Assembly: GCA_024803745.1 (NCBI GenBank) | Contig: JANJXV010000037.1 | Span: 3,223,001 to 3,287,000, forward strand | Reading direction: 5' to 3' | DNA: 64,000 bases | Source of the DNA: Megascapheus bottae | Lineage: Eukaryota > Chordata > Mammalia > Rodentia > Geomyidae | Shown here: positions 33,988 to 45,785 of the stretch, piece by piece | How positions within the stretch are numbered: position 1 is the stretch's first letter | Layout of the letters: each line of letters begins with the position of its first letter | Notes under the pieces: model-generated | Seen by the model: the letters and a program-made list of their open reading frames with translations, nothing else | What the model was told of the DNA's origin: nothing | Databases searched by the model: none | Position numbers and translations under genes: made by a program

Positions 33988-34849
33988 GTTCAGGCTTATG
34001 GCAGACTTCTTCACATACATCACGCCAGGTTAACTTCCATTCTGTAAGAATCCTGTGAAAGGAGCAGCTATAAGAAGCTCATGTCTGTTTCTTCAAGTAA
34101 TGTACTTTCCCCACAAGGGCTCAAGGACCCTACTCAAAATTGAATATTCCATAATCACTCAAGAACTGGGGTCCTTGTCCACATCCGGCATGTTGCCTTA
34201 TGCACAAATATGCTTCTGACTGTGCTTCCTTCTTAACAGGGAGGGGAGGGAAAAAGAAGACAGATTGATTGGCCTACCAATCAGGTAAAGATTTAAAGAT
34301 GTCTACATCTGGAGAAAGTTGCTTTTACTGAAAGAACCCAGGGTTCCTGTGATTCCATCCCTAGGTATTTTGAAGGCTCTGGATTAATTATCACAGATTC
34401 AGATAGGATTAAAGGTGAATGATCCTAAAGAGAGAAGCTAGAAAATTTTGAACACCATATCCTTGGAGAAACAAACTCAGAAACAGACAAATCACTTTCC
34501 TATGAGCTCATCGTTGAGACAGAACAGGCAGAGCTAGGACTTACAACAAGTCAAGGAGTCAGTATTTTTCTCCACACACAGTATCATCCTCATGCATCCT
34601 TGTGAAAATAAAGCTGTACAACACTACTTAAAAATATGTTCTAAGGATATTTTATACCCTAAACCAATCTTATGTTTTAACCACATATCATCCTCATAAA
34701 TAGCAGAAACCTAACTTTGAGCTTTCCATAGCTTTCAATTATCCAAAAGACTGTTTGAGAAACATGGCTTTTCCCTAAATTAAAGTGTAGTCTTTGTTAT
34801 TTAATCTCCCAAGGAAGAAAAAGAGTTTTAAAAATTCTGTCAGGGTAAT
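33988..34849. other. Repeat-poor SPINK5 upstream region
   Basis: About 860 bp directly upstream of the core promoter with no SINE or L1 copy that I recognise. It is the natural place for proximal regulatory elements. No coding exon is seen. Confidence 0.5.
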
Positions 34850-35112
34850 TTATAGAGGGGTTACAGTTACATTAGTCAGGAAGTAGGTGCATTACTTCTC
34901 ACACAGTGATACTTCTTCTCATGTTTTTGTCCCCATGTCCCTCTCCCATCCCCTCCCAATCATCTCCCCCCCCTTGCTTCCCTTCCCTATTTCAAATAAT
35001 CAAATAAATGTATATACAATATACCAGGTAACAAAGTCAGATACATTAACCACCTGACATTATCCATAAGGGATACAAAAGAAAAAGAAATAACAGATTA
35101 TTAAGAACAACT
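34850..35112 (-). mobile_element. L1 3'UTR fragment
   Basis: Complement of the same 3'UTR type as at 26.1 and 41.6 kb: 'aagtaggtgcattacttctc' and 'ctatttcaaataatcaaata'. Upstream of SPINK5. Confidence 0.8.
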
Positions 35113-35126
35113 ATTCTCATTTTTAT

Positions 35127-35370
35127 TTATATTTATCTGTTGTGAGGCTTGAACTTGGGACCTAGGCACTATCTTTGAACTCTCTTACTCAAGGCTGGCA
35201 CCCTACCATTTTAAGCCACAGCTCAACTTTGGGTTTTCTGGTGGTTCAATGGAGATAAGAGCCCCAGAGGGACTTTTCTCTCTGGGCTGGCAACAGAACC
35301 ACGATTCTCTGATTTCAGACTCCTGAGTAGCTAGGGATTACAGGCTTGTGCCACTGGCACCAGCAATGAC
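35127..35370 (-). repeat. 7SL-like/Geo dimeric SINE
   Basis: Minus-strand dimer; left-arm complement 'gagtagctagggattacagg'. Confidence 0.9.
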
Positions 35371-35442
35371 AATATCCTCAACACTGTCAAAGTAAGGGTG
35401 GATCCTTACTTTTGTATAATTTCTTTCCTATAAAAACAGTTG

Positions 35443-35690
35443 TTGGCCTGGAGCCATAGTGGCTCAGGTCTGTAATCCTAGCTACTCAGGAGGCTGCGAT
35501 CTGAGGATCACGGTTCAGAGCCAGCCCGGGCACTGAAGTCCGTGAGACTCTTATCTCCAATAAACCACTAGAAAACCAGAAGTGGCTCTATGGCTCAAGG
35601 AGTAGGGTGGTAGCCTTGAATAGAAGAGCTCAGGGACAGTGCCTAGGCCCAGAGCTCAAGCCTCATGACCAAAAAAAAAAAAAAAAAAAA
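35443..35690 (+). repeat. 7SL-like/Geo dimeric SINE with long A tail
   Basis: Complete dimer (ggagccatagtggctcaggt to aagcctcatgacc) with an A tail of 20 bases. Confidence 0.93.
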
Positions 35691-35880
35691 GTTGTTGGGC
35701 CTAGTGGTAGAGTTCTTGCCTAGCATACATGAAGCCCTGGGTTCAATTCTTCCATACCACATACATAGAAAAAGCCAGAAGTGGTGCTGTGGCTCAAGTG
35801 GTAGAGGTATACCCTTGAGAAAAACCAAGGACAGTGCCAAGACTCTTGAGTTCAAGCCCTGGAACTGGTAAAAACAAAAG
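35691..35880 (+). repeat. IDL-Geo SINE placed in the A tail of the previous SINE
   Basis: A 5'-shortened ID-like monomer starts directly after the A tail of the preceding copy, followed by a full Geo monomer. Confidence 0.92.
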
Positions 35881-36084
35881 CCATAATTGTTGGTCCTAGG
35901 CTCTATCCTTTGGTGGCAGCTTTGTCATTTCCCAATGGTGTGATAATCATAGTGACTCCAGAGCAAAAGGTTAGCCTGCATCAATCACAATCCCAGGTTA
36001 GAACATCAAACACACTCACAAGTTAAGAGAAGGAGAATGGAACAGGCAGTTAGGAAGTCTGTTTCTATTCCTGTCTTTGCAATG

Positions 36085-36355
36085 ACACAGTGTAATGGAA
36101 ATGAACCAGGCTTTAGAACAAGGTAGCTCTGGGTCCAAAACTTGACTCATCAATTGCCATATTGCCTGGGGCAAGTCGCTTATTTTCTCTGGGCCTCAGT
36201 TTCCTAACATGTAAAACAGAGGTAATAATACCCACATTGTACAATTGTTATAAGACTTAAGCATAATCCATATATTCTATTGCATGTGTGTATGTGTTCA
36301 CTGCTTAGAACAATACCAAGTGTATGTGAAGAGCTTTATAGTTAATGATAGCTGA
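36085..36355 (+). repeat. MIR element, near full length
   Basis: MIR order is clear: 'gtaatggaaatgaaccaggc', 'gggcctcagtttcctaacat', 'taataatacccacattgta' and 'cttagaacaataccaagtg'. Confidence 0.9.
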
Positions 36356-37725
36356 TCTGCCCATTATAATAATGTGGTTTTACTAGGCAATTTCTAAGAT
36401 TCCAAGAAAAGGAGACATCTCTTGAGCACAGATCTTAACAGATTTGATTTAAGTTAGTACAGAATAACTCTCTTGACACATTCCAAAAGCGAACTTAAAG
36501 AAAAATGTATCTTTTTACTTCATAATTGCAATCACCAACTCTTTATCCTCACAAAAGTGTCTTCTAACTCTTGATAGACTAATATTAATTTTTCTCATTA
36601 TTTATAAATGTGCCTCCCACACGTGTTTGTGGTAAGAAGTGTAACTTGCTCTAATGACTTCAAATCTAACCCAAATACAGTTTTCCCAGGAGAGGAAGCA
36701 GTGCTAGGGAGGACCAAAGGATTAACAGGTGACTCTCTCTCTGAAGAATCTCTGCTATGAGGAAATGTGGAGTTTATTTCCTTCCTACTGACAAAGAGAT
36801 GTTCATTAAGAGACATGGCCTCGTGAAGGGATAGATAAGGGGTTTAGGATAGATAATGAATTAAAGAAGAGCAGGCAACCCAGGGGACATTCAGGAAGCC
36901 CCCTCAATATGGGAAAATCTCATTAGCTTGCTCATACCATCTGATTTTTTAAAATCCACTTCATTTTAGGTATGTTACAAATCCAAAGATGATTTACTCT
37001 ATGTTCTGGAAATCACTTCTTATTTCCAAAAGTCATCATAATTATTTAATTCAAATGATTGTGATTGAAATTATGGTGAACTAGTACTTGGATTAGAGCT
37101 AGGTTATTAGAAAAATTTTCTCAAATTCAAAATTCCATCCTTGATTCCTGCTTTTATGATTATTCAGCAATCATATAGATCACTCATTTTTCTCATTTGA
37201 ATGGAAAAAGAGGGGATCATGAAGGTATATGTTTATCTACTGGCTTGGAATCTGATTTTACGGGAGAACTTTGATACAGAGGAAAAATAAAGGCAAACAA
37301 GATCTTAGTAGACCAATAGCGTGCCTAGAACCAATGCTATCTTTCTATTTTTCTTTGTAGTGAAATTATTGATGGTGATAATAATTAACTAATAACTATT
37401 ATTGCCATTAAATCGATTTGCATAGCTTTCAAACAGTTTGGTTTTCATTGGCTCTCTTGATTTGTCTGTGTATTGTAGTGAACTAGCAAAGTAAGTAACA
37501 TCACTTCCTTACTTACAAAAATGGCACCATGGAAGATGCCTTAAGGAGGAACTGGCTTAGGTGGTCATCCTAGCCTCAATATGTTCTCACCTTGTACGCT
37601 GTTGGCTTTTCTAAATCCCTTATACAATGTGGAGAATCTAGTCGTCAATGTCTTTATTTATAGTATGGGACCATTTATATAACTCTTTATTCCTTACCCC
37701 TGCTTGCACAAATTTACACACAAAT

Positions 37726-37769
<44 letters not shown>

Positions 37770-38159
37770 CCCTCATAACCCATAGACAAGAAAGGTGTGT
37801 TGCTACAACCAGAACTGCAAAGGATAAAGGTGCTCTTGACATTATGAGGCTCTGAAGTTACGGTGATACAAAAACATCAACCTGCTGTTTACCTTCAATA
37901 TAGTAGTCGACAAATTACATGAGATACCCAATATTCATTTATAAGTCAACTTGGTATGAGATTTTTTTCCCCATAAAATGGGGAAAATGGACTAAATGAT
38001 TAAGATAGATGGTGGTTGGTACATGGTATATTAAATGTATTTTCACTTACCATACTTTTAACATTTAATGAATGTCATGATATAATCCTGTTATTATATT
38101 TCTTAATATGTATGCATATACATTTGTGTACATTTATATGTGTTTGCATGTGTGAATAA
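36356..38159. other. Intergenic, no gene recognised
   Basis: Mostly unique-looking AT-rich DNA with one CA microsatellite. No Kazal or other domain-bearing ORF. Confidence 0.45.
37725..37767. repeat. (CA)n microsatellite
   Basis: About 21 CA units. Confidence 0.96.
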
Positions 38160-38370
38160 TGGAACTTGAATTAGGCTTAGTAGCCATTCCATAGCTTTTC
38201 CTGCTCAGAGCAGGTACTCTACCAACTTGAGCCATAATTCTATTTGTGTTTTTGAGCTGTTTAATTGGGGATAAGAGTCTTTTGGATTTTTCTGCCCTGG
38301 CTGAATCATGAGCCTTAGATCTCAGCCTCCTGAGTAGCTAGGAATACAGGCATGAGATAGAGGTACCTGG
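38160..38370 (-). repeat. 7SL-like/Geo dimeric SINE
   Basis: Minus-strand, diverged; left-arm complement 'cctgagtagctaggaataca'. Confidence 0.8.
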
Positions 38371-38852
38371 GGAACATCCATGTATTTTAATAGATACCAT
38401 GTATCCTCCAAAACTGCTTAATTTACTTGTGTATAATTATAATATCTCTTTCATGCATCTTGAATCTTTTGTTAAAGATATAAACTAGAAAACACTCTGA
38501 ATAGTCTTATCTCAAATATTATATTAACAAGTGACTTATTTTCTGGGTGAGAATTCCTTTTTGTTTGTCTGGAAAGACTAAGAAACTATGGAGATAAGCC
38601 TCTAATTTTATCTAAGAATAAAATGGGATAGGCTTTGTTTATTTACTGAGTAGACTGCTATTTATAGACATAATTGTTGCTTTGATAAGATTAGGATTAA
38701 AAATAATAGAATGATTTCAATGTCTAATTTTCACTGAATTAAATATATGTGGGGGGTTATATTAGGCCCCAGAGATGTGGGGATAAAAATTTTTGTTCAG
38801 TTTTCCACTTTGTGATATTTTATTAAGACATCTTGAGGAAACAATGTATTTT

Positions 38853-39090
38853 AGCCAGGCACGATGGCTCACACCTATAATCCTAGGTACCCAGGAGGTT
38901 GAGATCTGAGGACTGAGGTTCAAAACCAGCCAGGGCAAAACAAAGCCTTAAGACTCTTATCTCCAGTTAATCACTAGAAATGGGAAGTGGGGCTATGCCA
39001 CAAGGGTAGGGTGGAGGCTTGAGCTGAAGAGTTTAGGGACAGCACCCAAGCCCACAGTTCAAGCCCTATGACCATCCCCCTCCTCTGGAA
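38853..39090 (+). repeat. 7SL-like/Geo dimeric SINE
   Basis: Plus-strand dimer (gccaggcacgatggctcaca to agttcaagccctatgacc). Confidence 0.9.
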
Positions 39091-39345
39091 AAAAAAGAAA
39101 TGTAGTCCCTGTAGTTGTCAACAAAGAAACTCAGACCATGAGTACAAAGGCGTTGGTAGTTGTTAGAATTTACATTGGTTGGTTCTTTTAGTCTTCATTT
39201 TTCTAAAATTGAGAACTTATAGAACAGTATGAAAGAGAAACAGCGACAGATATTTTTATTAAAAGAGGAAGATAGATTTTTGGCCAGCCTATTAGAGCGG
39301 AGAAGAAATTCTGTTATAAATCTAGCTTATTTTAAAGGCTTTTGT

Positions 39346-39416
39346 TTCTCTTCTTCTTCGCCTCTTCCTACTTCTTTTTCTCCTTCTCCTTTTTCTTCTT
39401 CCTTTTCCTCTTTCTG
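39346..39416. repeat. Polypyrimidine (CTT-rich) tract
   Basis: About 70 bp of C and T with very few purines. Confidence 0.88.
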
Positions 39417-39724
39417 TGCTAACAGGCTGACCCTCTTCGGCAGGGACAGCACTTGTCCTTGAGCTAGGGGTTTGGGGACAAAGAATTTCACTAGGAGCAG
39501 CCTGATTTATGTGGAATGTGGGATTCATGAGGTGTGTGAGCATGGGGGATATTGTTGTGGCAAGGCTAAAGTTTAAGGTGCAGCTGCCTGTGTCACCCGA
39601 TAAGATAAGGCCTGAGTCAGCTAATTTCAGGGAAGGGCTTGTGTCACCAGATTTTGGGAAAGTCCAACCTTTACATCAGGGAATAAGTTAGTGGAATGGC
39701 TTCTGAAGTGGAGGAGGTTAGGCT

Positions 39725-39800
39725 AACAATGGGAATTGAACCTAAGACCTTACACATGCTATGAAACACTCTGCCAAATGAACTATATCCCTGGGGTGAA
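39725..39800 (-). repeat. ID-like SINE monomer, old
   Basis: Complement of a tRNA-derived monomer: 'gggaattgaacctaagacct' and 'atgctatgaaacactctgcc'. Confidence 0.6.
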
Positions 39801-40049
39801 TGTGGCTGTTTGAACTCTAGACTATACTAAAGAAAAGTTATGAGGGAGTTTGGTCGTTGTGGTTAGGCCATTTGTGTTTGCTAACTAGAAGTTGTTAAAG
39901 TTAGCTCCTTACCATGCCAGTACACAGGAAAACAGAAAGATTATATTTCTTTGTTTTGTTAATGTATATTAATTAAATGAACTGTGGGTTTCATTGTAAC
40001 ATTTCATATATGCATAGCAGATTCACTCCACTCTTCTTTTTATGTTTGT

Positions 40050-40235
40050 TTGGTTTTGTGCTGGTATGGGGCTTAAGCTCAGAGTCTGGAGGCTTCCCCT
40101 TCACTTCTTTACCAATTTAGCCACAGCTCTACTTTTTGGTGGTTAATTGGAAATAAGGCTTCTCTGCCCAGACTGGCTTTAAATCATTATCCTCAGATCT
40201 CATCTTCTTGAGTAGCTAGAATGACAGGCATGTTA
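40050..40235 (-). repeat. 7SL-like/Geo SINE, degenerate
   Basis: 'ggggcttaagctcagagtct', then 'tggtggttaattggaaataa' and 'gagtagctagaatgacaggc'. Confidence 0.75.
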
Positions 40236-40364
40236 GTCTTTTAAATGAATTACAAAAATAAATGAAAACTGAATTCAGCTTCATGATTTACAACAAACTT
40301 CCATATTTATTGTTCTATTTGATGTTAATTGCCTTAAAAAGGAGCCATATTGTGGCATATGAAC

Positions 40365-40440
40365 TCATGGGGCAGAAGCAGGATTATGAACTTGAGGTCA
40401 ACTTGGAATACATAGTGAGACTCTGGCTCACAAAAAAAAA
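40365..40440 (+). repeat. B1-like SINE fragment
   Basis: 'gaacttgaggtcaacttgga' and 'atacatagtgagactctggc' with an A tail match the B1 3' half. Confidence 0.65.
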
Positions 40441-40562
40441 AATGGAAGAGGAGAAGTAGAAAGAGGAAGAAGGGGAGAGGAGGAAAAAGATGGAGAAGTA
40501 AAGAAATGGGAAGGAATAGGGGAAGGGAAAAGAGAAAGGGGAGAGGAGGAGGAAGAGGAGAC
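40431..40562. repeat. Polypurine (GGAGAA)n tract
   Basis: About 130 bp nearly all A and G, growing out of the A tail of the B1-like fragment. Confidence 0.92.
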
Positions 40563-40594
40563 TAATACCAAAGAGAGACTATACTAAAGTGCTG

Positions 40595-41115
40595 AAATCT
40601 TGCATCTACCCTGAGCATCATAACCCAGGATATGATAAAGACACTTGCTCAGCCATATTCACTGAGGTACTATTCACAACCCAGATGCCCCCCTCAGATG
40701 AATGGACACAAAAAATGTTATATATGTATATATATATATACATATATATATGTGTGTGTGTGTATATACATATATATATGAATTCTACATAGCCAACAGA
40801 CAAGATAAAATAATGGCATTCACTGGGAAATGGATAAAATTACAGCAAATCATGTTGAGTGATATAAGTCAAGACCAAAGGAACAAAAGGCACATGGTCT
40901 CCTTGATATGTGGATATTAGATCAAACAGTACAAAAGTGATGACTCAATATTAGGGTAATCAAAGTCATTGACACAATCTTAGAGATATAAATATAACTA
41001 TATAGACATAAAAATCTATGATGGAATATATACTCTATAGACATAATGTCATTATATAGAGAGATATGTATCTATGACACACAAATTCCCAGCTTAATTT
41101 TAATTTTGTTCTTAA
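40595..41115 (+). mobile_element. L1 fragment, ORF2 end and 3' region
   Basis: 'aacccaggatatgataaaga', 'gaattctacatagccaacag' and 'atgttgagtgatataagtca' are L1 ORF2-end text. It is homologous, in opposite orientation, to the copy at 52.87-53.52 kb. A TA/TG repeat (40718-40780) interrupts it. Confidence 0.85.
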
Positions 41116-41479
41116 ATTTATGTGCCAGTGATCACATATAGAGATCTCATTCTTGAATACTTATTTGTTAAACTTGACATTTGAAATATGATGTAAAAAA
41201 AAAACAGTGTTAATAAAATCTAAAAAAAGGCCAAAGTGTCGCAAAGGTACATCCATTGCTAATCAGCGGTCAAATTGAAGCTCAGATCCAAGGTTTAAGC
41301 TACAAAATTACCATTGTAACAAATTAAAGAATGGCATCCTTTGTATCATAAAATGATCTTGATTTATGAGACAGGAAAAGTAGGAAAAGGAAAAGGAAAG
41401 GAGTAACTAATGCGTATTCACTCTGGATTATCTGCCATGGGGCTAAAGTAATAAAAGATGAGTCTAAAAATACCTAAAG

Positions 41480-41720
41480 TTGTCCTTTGCTTATCTCATA
41501 TTGTTAAAGTATTTTATCTTGCTAACTGGTATATTGAATGTATGATTATTTGTTTATTTGAAATAGGAAAGGGAAGTGGGGAAACAAGCTGAAGAAAGGG
41601 GGTTACGGGAAATGGGGACAAAAACATGAGAAGGGGTATCAATGTGTATGAAGTAATGCACCTCCTATCTGGTGAATATAACTGTAACCCTTCTATTAAT
41701 TACAATAAAAATAAGATAAA
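41480..41720 (+). mobile_element. L1 3'UTR and terminus
   Basis: Starts 'aagttgtcctttgcttatct' and ends with the recurrent 'cttctattaattacaataaa' terminus. Confidence 0.88.
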
Positions 41721-42750
41721 TAAAAATACCTAAAGTTAGTAACATACTATTTTATTTCAGGTGAGTTTACATGATATTCTCCGCAGGAATCTCATAAACA
41801 TTTACTGAACACCTATGTTCATATGTCTGGTGCTAAAAGCATACTGGTGGTAAGCTCACAGACACAGTTGTGTATGTCATTTCCAGGACAGGAAAAGAGA
41901 ATAAATGGAAAAGAGAATACAATGGTCAAATATCATTGTTCAAATCAATCTGCAAGAATGCTTTTTGTAAGATATCAATAAGGAAAAGAGAACAGTTACC
42001 ATATAATACAAGCATTTTACTTTTGAAAAGAAGGAGATTTCTAGATTACTAGAAATTATCTAGAAAAAAATCTAGATTGCTAGATTATTGTCAGTTAATG
42101 AACTGCTATTGATTGGTGGGCAGAATTTGGAAGAAAAGTAATAGCAGTCCACGTACTTACAGGGAGGACTGTGTTACACTACAAGAAACTGAAGGAAGTT
42201 AAATGTTGTTAGTTCAAGAACCAAGAGGATTCTCAAGAATTGTAACTGGACAAGATGGTAAAAGAATATAAAATCTATGATAAGGAAAAAGAGTGCATTT
42301 ACCCTCAAGACAGTTAAGCAATTCTTTTTATGATGGTATAGAATATGAATAATCTTATTGTACGCATTCCTAGACTTGTATTCAAAGCTTCAGTAAGACT
42401 CTAATCTCCAACTGATTTATTTTCTTTCTAATCCGATGAATAACATTCCGTTCATCCATAATGTCAGGTACTAATTTATAAAATAGGTAAAAGTAAGTTT
42501 GTAGACTTACAAAAGAGGTTCATTTAACTGGAAAAATATCAACTAATGGGACTACGTCACTCCTTATGAAGGTCAAAGTTTTGATCTCATCATTTTTCCT
42601 GAATTTTTTAGTTTAGCTTCTGTACACATACTTTATAATAATAGGGATTGACAGTAGGTTTTGACAATTTGAAGGGCTAGCTCCTTTGCAATATTAATTT
42701 GACCTTAACTAAATTCTACTATAAAACTGCTTCATTTAAGAAAGGTTTCG
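41721..42750. other. Intergenic, no feature recognised
   Basis: AT-rich; no domain-bearing ORF, no clear repeat. Confidence 0.4.
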
Positions 42751-42751
42751 A

Positions 42752-42930
42752 GGCCAGAGATTTGAGGCCCAGTAGTAGAGTGCTTGCCTAGCACGAACAA
42801 ACACTGGGTTTGATTCCTTGGTACCGCATATACAGAAAAATCTGGAAGTGTTGCTGTTGCGAGGAGATTGAGAAAGCCTAAGGACAGGGCTCAGGCCCTG
42901 AGTTCAACCCAGGAACTGACAGAAAAAAGA
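42752..42930 (+). repeat. IDL-Geo dimeric SINE
   Basis: Dimer with short deletions in the Geo half (gaggcccagtagtagagtgc to ttcaacccaggaactgac). Confidence 0.87.
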
Positions 42931-44902
42931 GAAAGCTTTTAATAAACTGCAATCTAAATAATTCTACCCCAAAATCTGTATGTAGAGTAAATGTTGTTAC
43001 ATAAACAAGCTCGGGGTACCTTCTTTCCTTTTTTACAGGACTAAATAGAGATGTTTCTTGCAGTCTTCTATAGAAAATACTGGTTTTGCTAGTAGAGAAA
43101 TTACATTCTTCAAATGTACATGAAATTGTTTAATCACCCCCTATAGTTGCTAATATTAATAGTGACATTTATCTGTTCATTATCTGCATATAAGATGTGC
43201 AGAAAAATGTACTTTTCTAGAATAACAAGGTACTTTACCAATCTGTAAACTAGATGTACATATTGAAAAAAAATCTCTCAATTTATGATGACATTAGGTT
43301 TTGATAAACCCATTGCAAATTGAAATCACCACATGTCAAGATTGCATTGAATACAATCTAATTTCTGGAACAATACAGCTTAGCAAACTAATGCACAAGT
43401 TGAGACTACACAAAGTGCTGTCTTTTGGTAAATAACTAGAGAAACCAATAATTAGAGAAAACACAGGGACAGGAATGTTACCTGTTCTCGAAGCTGAACC
43501 TCCTGAAAGGTACAGGGCTGGAAGGGCTCTTACTGAAATAGCTGATAATTACCTTGGATTGGTGTTTCCGTATGGATAGTATTAGCAAGACCTCAAACAA
43601 CATGGCTTCCAACTGACTTGTTTGCCTTAAGCCAAAACTCAAAATATCAAAAGAAGATGTCCAGTAGTCAGTGTAAATGTGCCATCAACCTAGGTAAACT
43701 TCTACCTACGTCCAGCAAAATCATCTTTTGAAAAGAAAGGCACAATAAAGACTTCTTTTTTTGCCAGTTGTGGGACTTTTTTTGCCAGTTGTGATGAACA
43801 CTTCGGGAGTAACTCTATAGATGAATATACAGGCCCATTTAAAAATAATGAACTGTTTAAATAATTACAGCAAATATGATAAAATAGTAAATAAAAATCC
43901 CAAAAATATTTTATTCATCTACATGAAAACAGAAAAGAGGTACAAGAGCACATGCATAACTAAAGACAACAAAATGAAGGAAAACCAAATGGAACAAATG
44001 AAAAATATGTCAAGATAGTAGATATTTAAGTGATCTTAGCAACAATTCATGTAACATGCATATCTACACTTCCTTGAAATTATATTTATCTTAGATATGA
44101 ACATTTGTATATGCATTACACATAAATATGTGTCACATATATTAAATCAAATTAAATATATACTATATATATGTAAATTGAAAGGTAATAAAATGAGTTA
44201 AGCAAGACCTGCTTATTTGCTTATTATAAGAAGTATACTTTAAATATAAACAAAGGGTTTATAGGGCTAAATTATATGAAGAGTTATATTATGGTAGCAT
44301 CATCAAATTTGAGTGTGTATATTATATTAGACTAAGTATATTCAAAGCAAAGAATGCCATCAGGAAGGAAGAGAATTGTGTCAAGACAAAAAATAATCAG
44401 TCCATCAAGAAGACAACTCAATTCTAAGTGGTTAAAGCTCTAGAATGCTTTGAAATTGTATAGGAGAATTTTTTCCATTTATGGTTATATTAAAAACAAA
44501 GTTCTTATGTAAAACTTAGAAAATCCATTATATCTGTGTTGAACTCACATTAACCACAGAAAAATTAAAATGTTATGTTATCATAGAAAATAAGGTGATA
44601 GCTTTACTCTGTCCAACCCAAGAAAGCAAAGCTACAACCTTACCCAGGGTAACAGCCCCGGGAGGAGAGAGGGCTCTGTAAAATCGCTATCTGGTCAGAT
44701 ATAAGTGAGGGTTTCCTTAGGAATCCCGTGTTTTATCTATCTAGATAGGGTAGAGAAACCATGGCCACAAACTATATTTCAACTTGTAGAACATCTTCAG
44801 AATACAGAATTGTATATATGGAAATTATTACTTGGTAGATGTCAGACGTGAAGGATGATGTGGAAAGAGATGCATAATTTTATGCAAGAGTAATTATATG
44901 GA
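42931..44902. other. Intergenic; repeat-poor island near 44.6-44.8 kb
   Basis: No gene. The segment around 44580-44790 is richer in G+C than its surroundings (contains 'ggtaacagccccgggaggag') and matches no repeat I know. Confidence 0.35.
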
Positions 44903-45128
44903 GCCTGCTGCTGGTGGATCACACCTGGAATCCTAGCTACTCAGGAGGCTGAGATCTGAGGTTCGTGGTTCAGTGCCAGCCTGGGCAGGAAAGTCTGTGA
45001 GATTCTAACCTCCAATTAACCACCAGAAAACTGGAAGTGGCACTGTGGCTTAAGTGGTAAAGCATTAGTCTTGAGCTGAAGAGCTCAGGGATAGTGCCTG
45101 AGTTCAAGCCCCACAACCAACAACAACA
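44903..45128 (+). repeat. 7SL-like/Geo dimeric SINE
   Basis: Plus-strand dimer (tgctgctggtggatcacacc to gttcaagccccacaacc) with an AAC-rich tail. Confidence 0.92.
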
Positions 45129-45611
45129 AAAGAGTAATTATACAGATCTGTTTATGCATTTGACTGTACATGTGCATTGTATCAATCAAGTTCCTGCTTT
45201 TGAACTTTCACTATATTGCAAAATGTAACTATTGAGAACACCAAATAAATAATATATTGGACCTCTTTTTACTACCTTTGAAATTCTTGTGAATCTATGA
45301 TTAGTCCCAAATAAACTTTATCTTCTATATCTATATCATTATCGATATCTATCTGTGTTTATTTGGGTCTATATATTAAGACTGAGATCTACATATATAT
45401 ATATTGCAACCTAACATTAACCTAGATATTTTAAGGTGTAACTCTTAGGCTTTTAAGGGCTAACTCTTAGGTATTTAACCTATAGGAAAATACCTCAATA
45501 TTACTTATGATCACTAAAATAAAAGAAACTGGTAACTATAAGCCAGCTGACACTTGGGTGAATAGACTGTTCTATCAATTCTGTTCTGATCAATTGCTAC
45601 TAAAGAATTGA

Positions 45612-45785
45612 AAGAAGCCAGTGGTAGTGACATTCACCTGTCATCTCATACGTTTGGAAGGCAGCCACCAAAATAACTAAGCAAAACTATGAGCAAAACA
45701 CATATGAAAATTAAGTGGGAATGGTGCACAGCTTAAACAGTAGAGACTGCAGGGCAATAATGCAACTCCCAGAGTTCAAAGGCAT
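45612..45785 (+). repeat. SINE-like, strongly diverged
   Basis: 'gccagtggtagtgacattca' and 'aatggtgcacagcttaaaca' suggest a decayed Geo-containing dimer. Confidence 0.35.
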
